7,994 bases of DNA from Christensenella sp. UBA5327 (lineage in GTDB: Bacteria > Bacillota > Clostridia > Christensenellales > Aristaeellaceae): positions 1 to 7,994 of the forward strand of contig DHQX01000028.1 of the NCBI GenBank assembly GCA_002411105.1, read 5' to 3'. Below are positions 6,698 through 7,994 of this stretch, in pieces. Each line of letters opens with the position of its first letter. Positions within the stretch are counted from its first letter, which is position 1. The translations under genes and the position numbers were made by a program. Below the pieces are notes generated by a model, which did not search any database, had not been told where the DNA came from, and was given only the letters and a program-made list of their open reading frames with translations.

Positions 6698-7994
6698 GGA
6701 TCGTCCCTCCTTCCAGGTGCCCTGTCACATGCGCCTGACCGTCCTGAATGGTAAGGGTGACAGCCCCTGTCTCCCCGGTGATGAGGTAGGCGGCCCCCGC
6801 CTCCAGCAGGCGCTGGCCTGCCGCCTGGTAGCGCTCCGGCTGGGTGCCCGATGCGGTGATGAGCGCCACCTCCGGGGATACCCGGGTGATCAGCGCCTGG
6901 GTGGCATCGTGCCGCGAGCCGTGGTGGGGCAGCTTCATCACCTGGGCGCTCAGGCCCAGATACTGGGAATATTCAGCGCCGATGTCGCCGGTGTTCAGCA
7001 GGCTTACGCCATCCAGATCCCACAGGGTGACCATGGAGTTGGCGTTGGCCGGCAGCCCCGGATAGGCTGCCCCATCATGGGGCCAGACCACCTGTCCCCG
7101 AACGCGGTCCAGCACAAAGGTGTCCCCCGCGCCCACAGTGACAACAGGAATGCCCCGGGCCTGGGCAAGCGTGATCCACTGGAGGCTGGCGGTGATGGTC
7201 TGCGCCTCCAGGGCCCCCGGGGGCAACAGGATCTCTCCTATGGGCACCTCCTGCAGGAGCAGCTGTTCCAGGCCGCCCGCGTGGTCAGTGTGCAGGTGGG
7301 TGATCAGCAGCTTGTCTATCCGCCTGCCGGCACAGAGTAGAAAGCTTGCCAGATCCCCGCCGTGGCTGCCGGCATCAATCACGATGGTGTGCCGCCCGTC
7401 AAGGATCACCGCGCTGTCGGCGGTACCCGCGCTTAATTGCATGTAGCGCACCGGATCGGGCTTTGGGATCAGCGGCAGCGCGATGAGCAAAAGCGCTGCG
7501 CCAAGCGCTGCGGTCACCCGCGCCCTGGCCCTGATCATCACATACCGGGTGCCAAGCGCCAGCAGCAGGCCTGCCAGCAGCATCTGCCACCACCCGGGCG
7601 CGGGCAATCGCAGCACCGCCAGGGGAAGATTGGCTGCCCAGGCCACCAGCCCTTCATACAGCAGGGTCAGCTGCACCAATGGCCAGCCAAGCAGCTGCGC
7701 CAGCGGCAAACAGAGAATGCTCAGCCCCAGCCCCGCCACATACAGCCACATCAAAACGCCGACCCCGGCAATGGCCAAGGGGCTGATAAGAAGCCCCACC
7801 AGGGAGAAATAGTGAAAGACGCGCACGATGGGCAGCGCTGTAAAGGCACTGGCGGAAAAGGTGGCGGCATAGGCGGCCACCAGCTGAGTGCGCCTGTCCT
7901 CCTCCTTCCGCCCGGCAAAGCGCCTATACAGCGCGATCAGGCGGTCGCCCAGGGTGATGATGCCAAGCACTGCCAGGAAGGACAGCTGAAAGCC
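6687..7994 (-). CDS. comEC: ComEC/Rec2 competence protein, C-terminal part (5' end outside window)
   Basis: ComEC forms the inner-membrane channel for single-stranded DNA uptake in transformation; its cytoplasmic or periplasmic metallo-beta-lactamase-like domain is thought to degrade the non-transported strand. The frame stays open to the window edge: the eight codons before an internal GTG at 7970 read GFQLSFLA, joining VLGIITLG to form the conserved Competence-domain motif, so the gene continues beyond 7994 and GTG 7970 is not the start. Counting the first visible residue as 1, hydrophobic helices span ~40-175 with a break around 120-140. The MBL domain follows: IDAG (206-209), HLHTDH (233-238), NTGD (334-337) and PHHGS (356-360). 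The usual DVGQGD strand of this domain is replaced by SAGTAD (188-193). About 435 residues are visible; a full ComEC is typically 700-800. The promoter is outside the window. Confidence 0.93.
   Translation of the reverse strand, partial: GFQLSFLAVLGIITLGDRLIALYRRFAGRKEEDRRTQLVAAYAATFSASAFTALPIVRVFHYFSLVGLLISPLAIAGVGVLMWLYVAGLGLSILCLPLAQLLGWPLVQLTLLYEGLVAWAANLPLAVLRLPAPGWWQMLLAGLLLALGTRYVMIRARARVTAALGAALLLIALPLIPKPDPVRYMQLSAGTADSAVILDGRHTIVIDAGSHGGDLASFLLCAGRRIDKLLITHLHTDHAGGLEQLLLQEVPIGEILLPPGALEAQTITASLQWITLAQARGIPVVTVGAGDTFVLDRVRGQVVWPHDGAAYPGLPANANSMVTLWDLDGVSLLNTGDIGAEYSQYLGLSAQVMKLPHHGSRHDATQALITRVSPEVALITASGTQPERYQAAGQRLLEAGAAYLITGETGAVTLTIQDGQAHVTGHLEGGTIHGL

Overview
The window looks like a chromosomal segment of a fairly GC-rich (about 60% by eye) member of the Bacillota, most likely class Clostridia. 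The evidence is strong AGGAGG-type ribosome binding sites, a SigA-like extended -10 promoter, an MrfA/YprA-type helicase, a comEC-holA pair, and a SpoU/TrmH methyltransferase and macro-domain protein of the kind common in Clostridia. No mobile element, tRNA, rRNA or CRISPR array was seen. The taxonomic call is inference and goes no deeper than class.

Layout: the window is almost entirely coding and holds two convergent operons. The rightward one (about 113-4942) starts at a clear promoter and reads: an MrfA-like DUF1998 DNA helicase (166-2445), a SpoU/TrmH-family RNA 2'-O-methyltransferase (2448-3185), a macro-domain protein with an XRE-like C-terminal region (3190-4209), and a small von Willebrand factor A (vWA) protein (4292-4942). 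The first three are separated by only 2 and 4 nt. The fourth follows an 82-nt gap holding a 17-bp palindrome. The leftward operon (7994-4939) is comEC (5'-truncated by the window edge), holA and rsmG. Consecutive genes overlap by 11 and 20 nt. The operons meet tail to tail: the stop codons of the vWA gene and rsmG overlap within one TTAA, and no canonical terminator lies between them.

How the genes work together: the leftward set is housekeeping (DNA uptake channel, clamp-loader delta subunit, 16S rRNA m7G methyltransferase). Its order is unusual because rsmG is normally beside mnmG near the origin. The rightward set joins nucleic-acid repair and modification (helicase, RNA methyltransferase) with an ADP-ribose-type macro domain carrying a DNA-binding-like tail and a metal-binding vWA adaptor. 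This is the best candidate for an under-described system, possibly a damage or stress response acting on ADP-ribosylated substrates. That joint function is inference from gene order only. Bases 1-112 hold no gene I can support.
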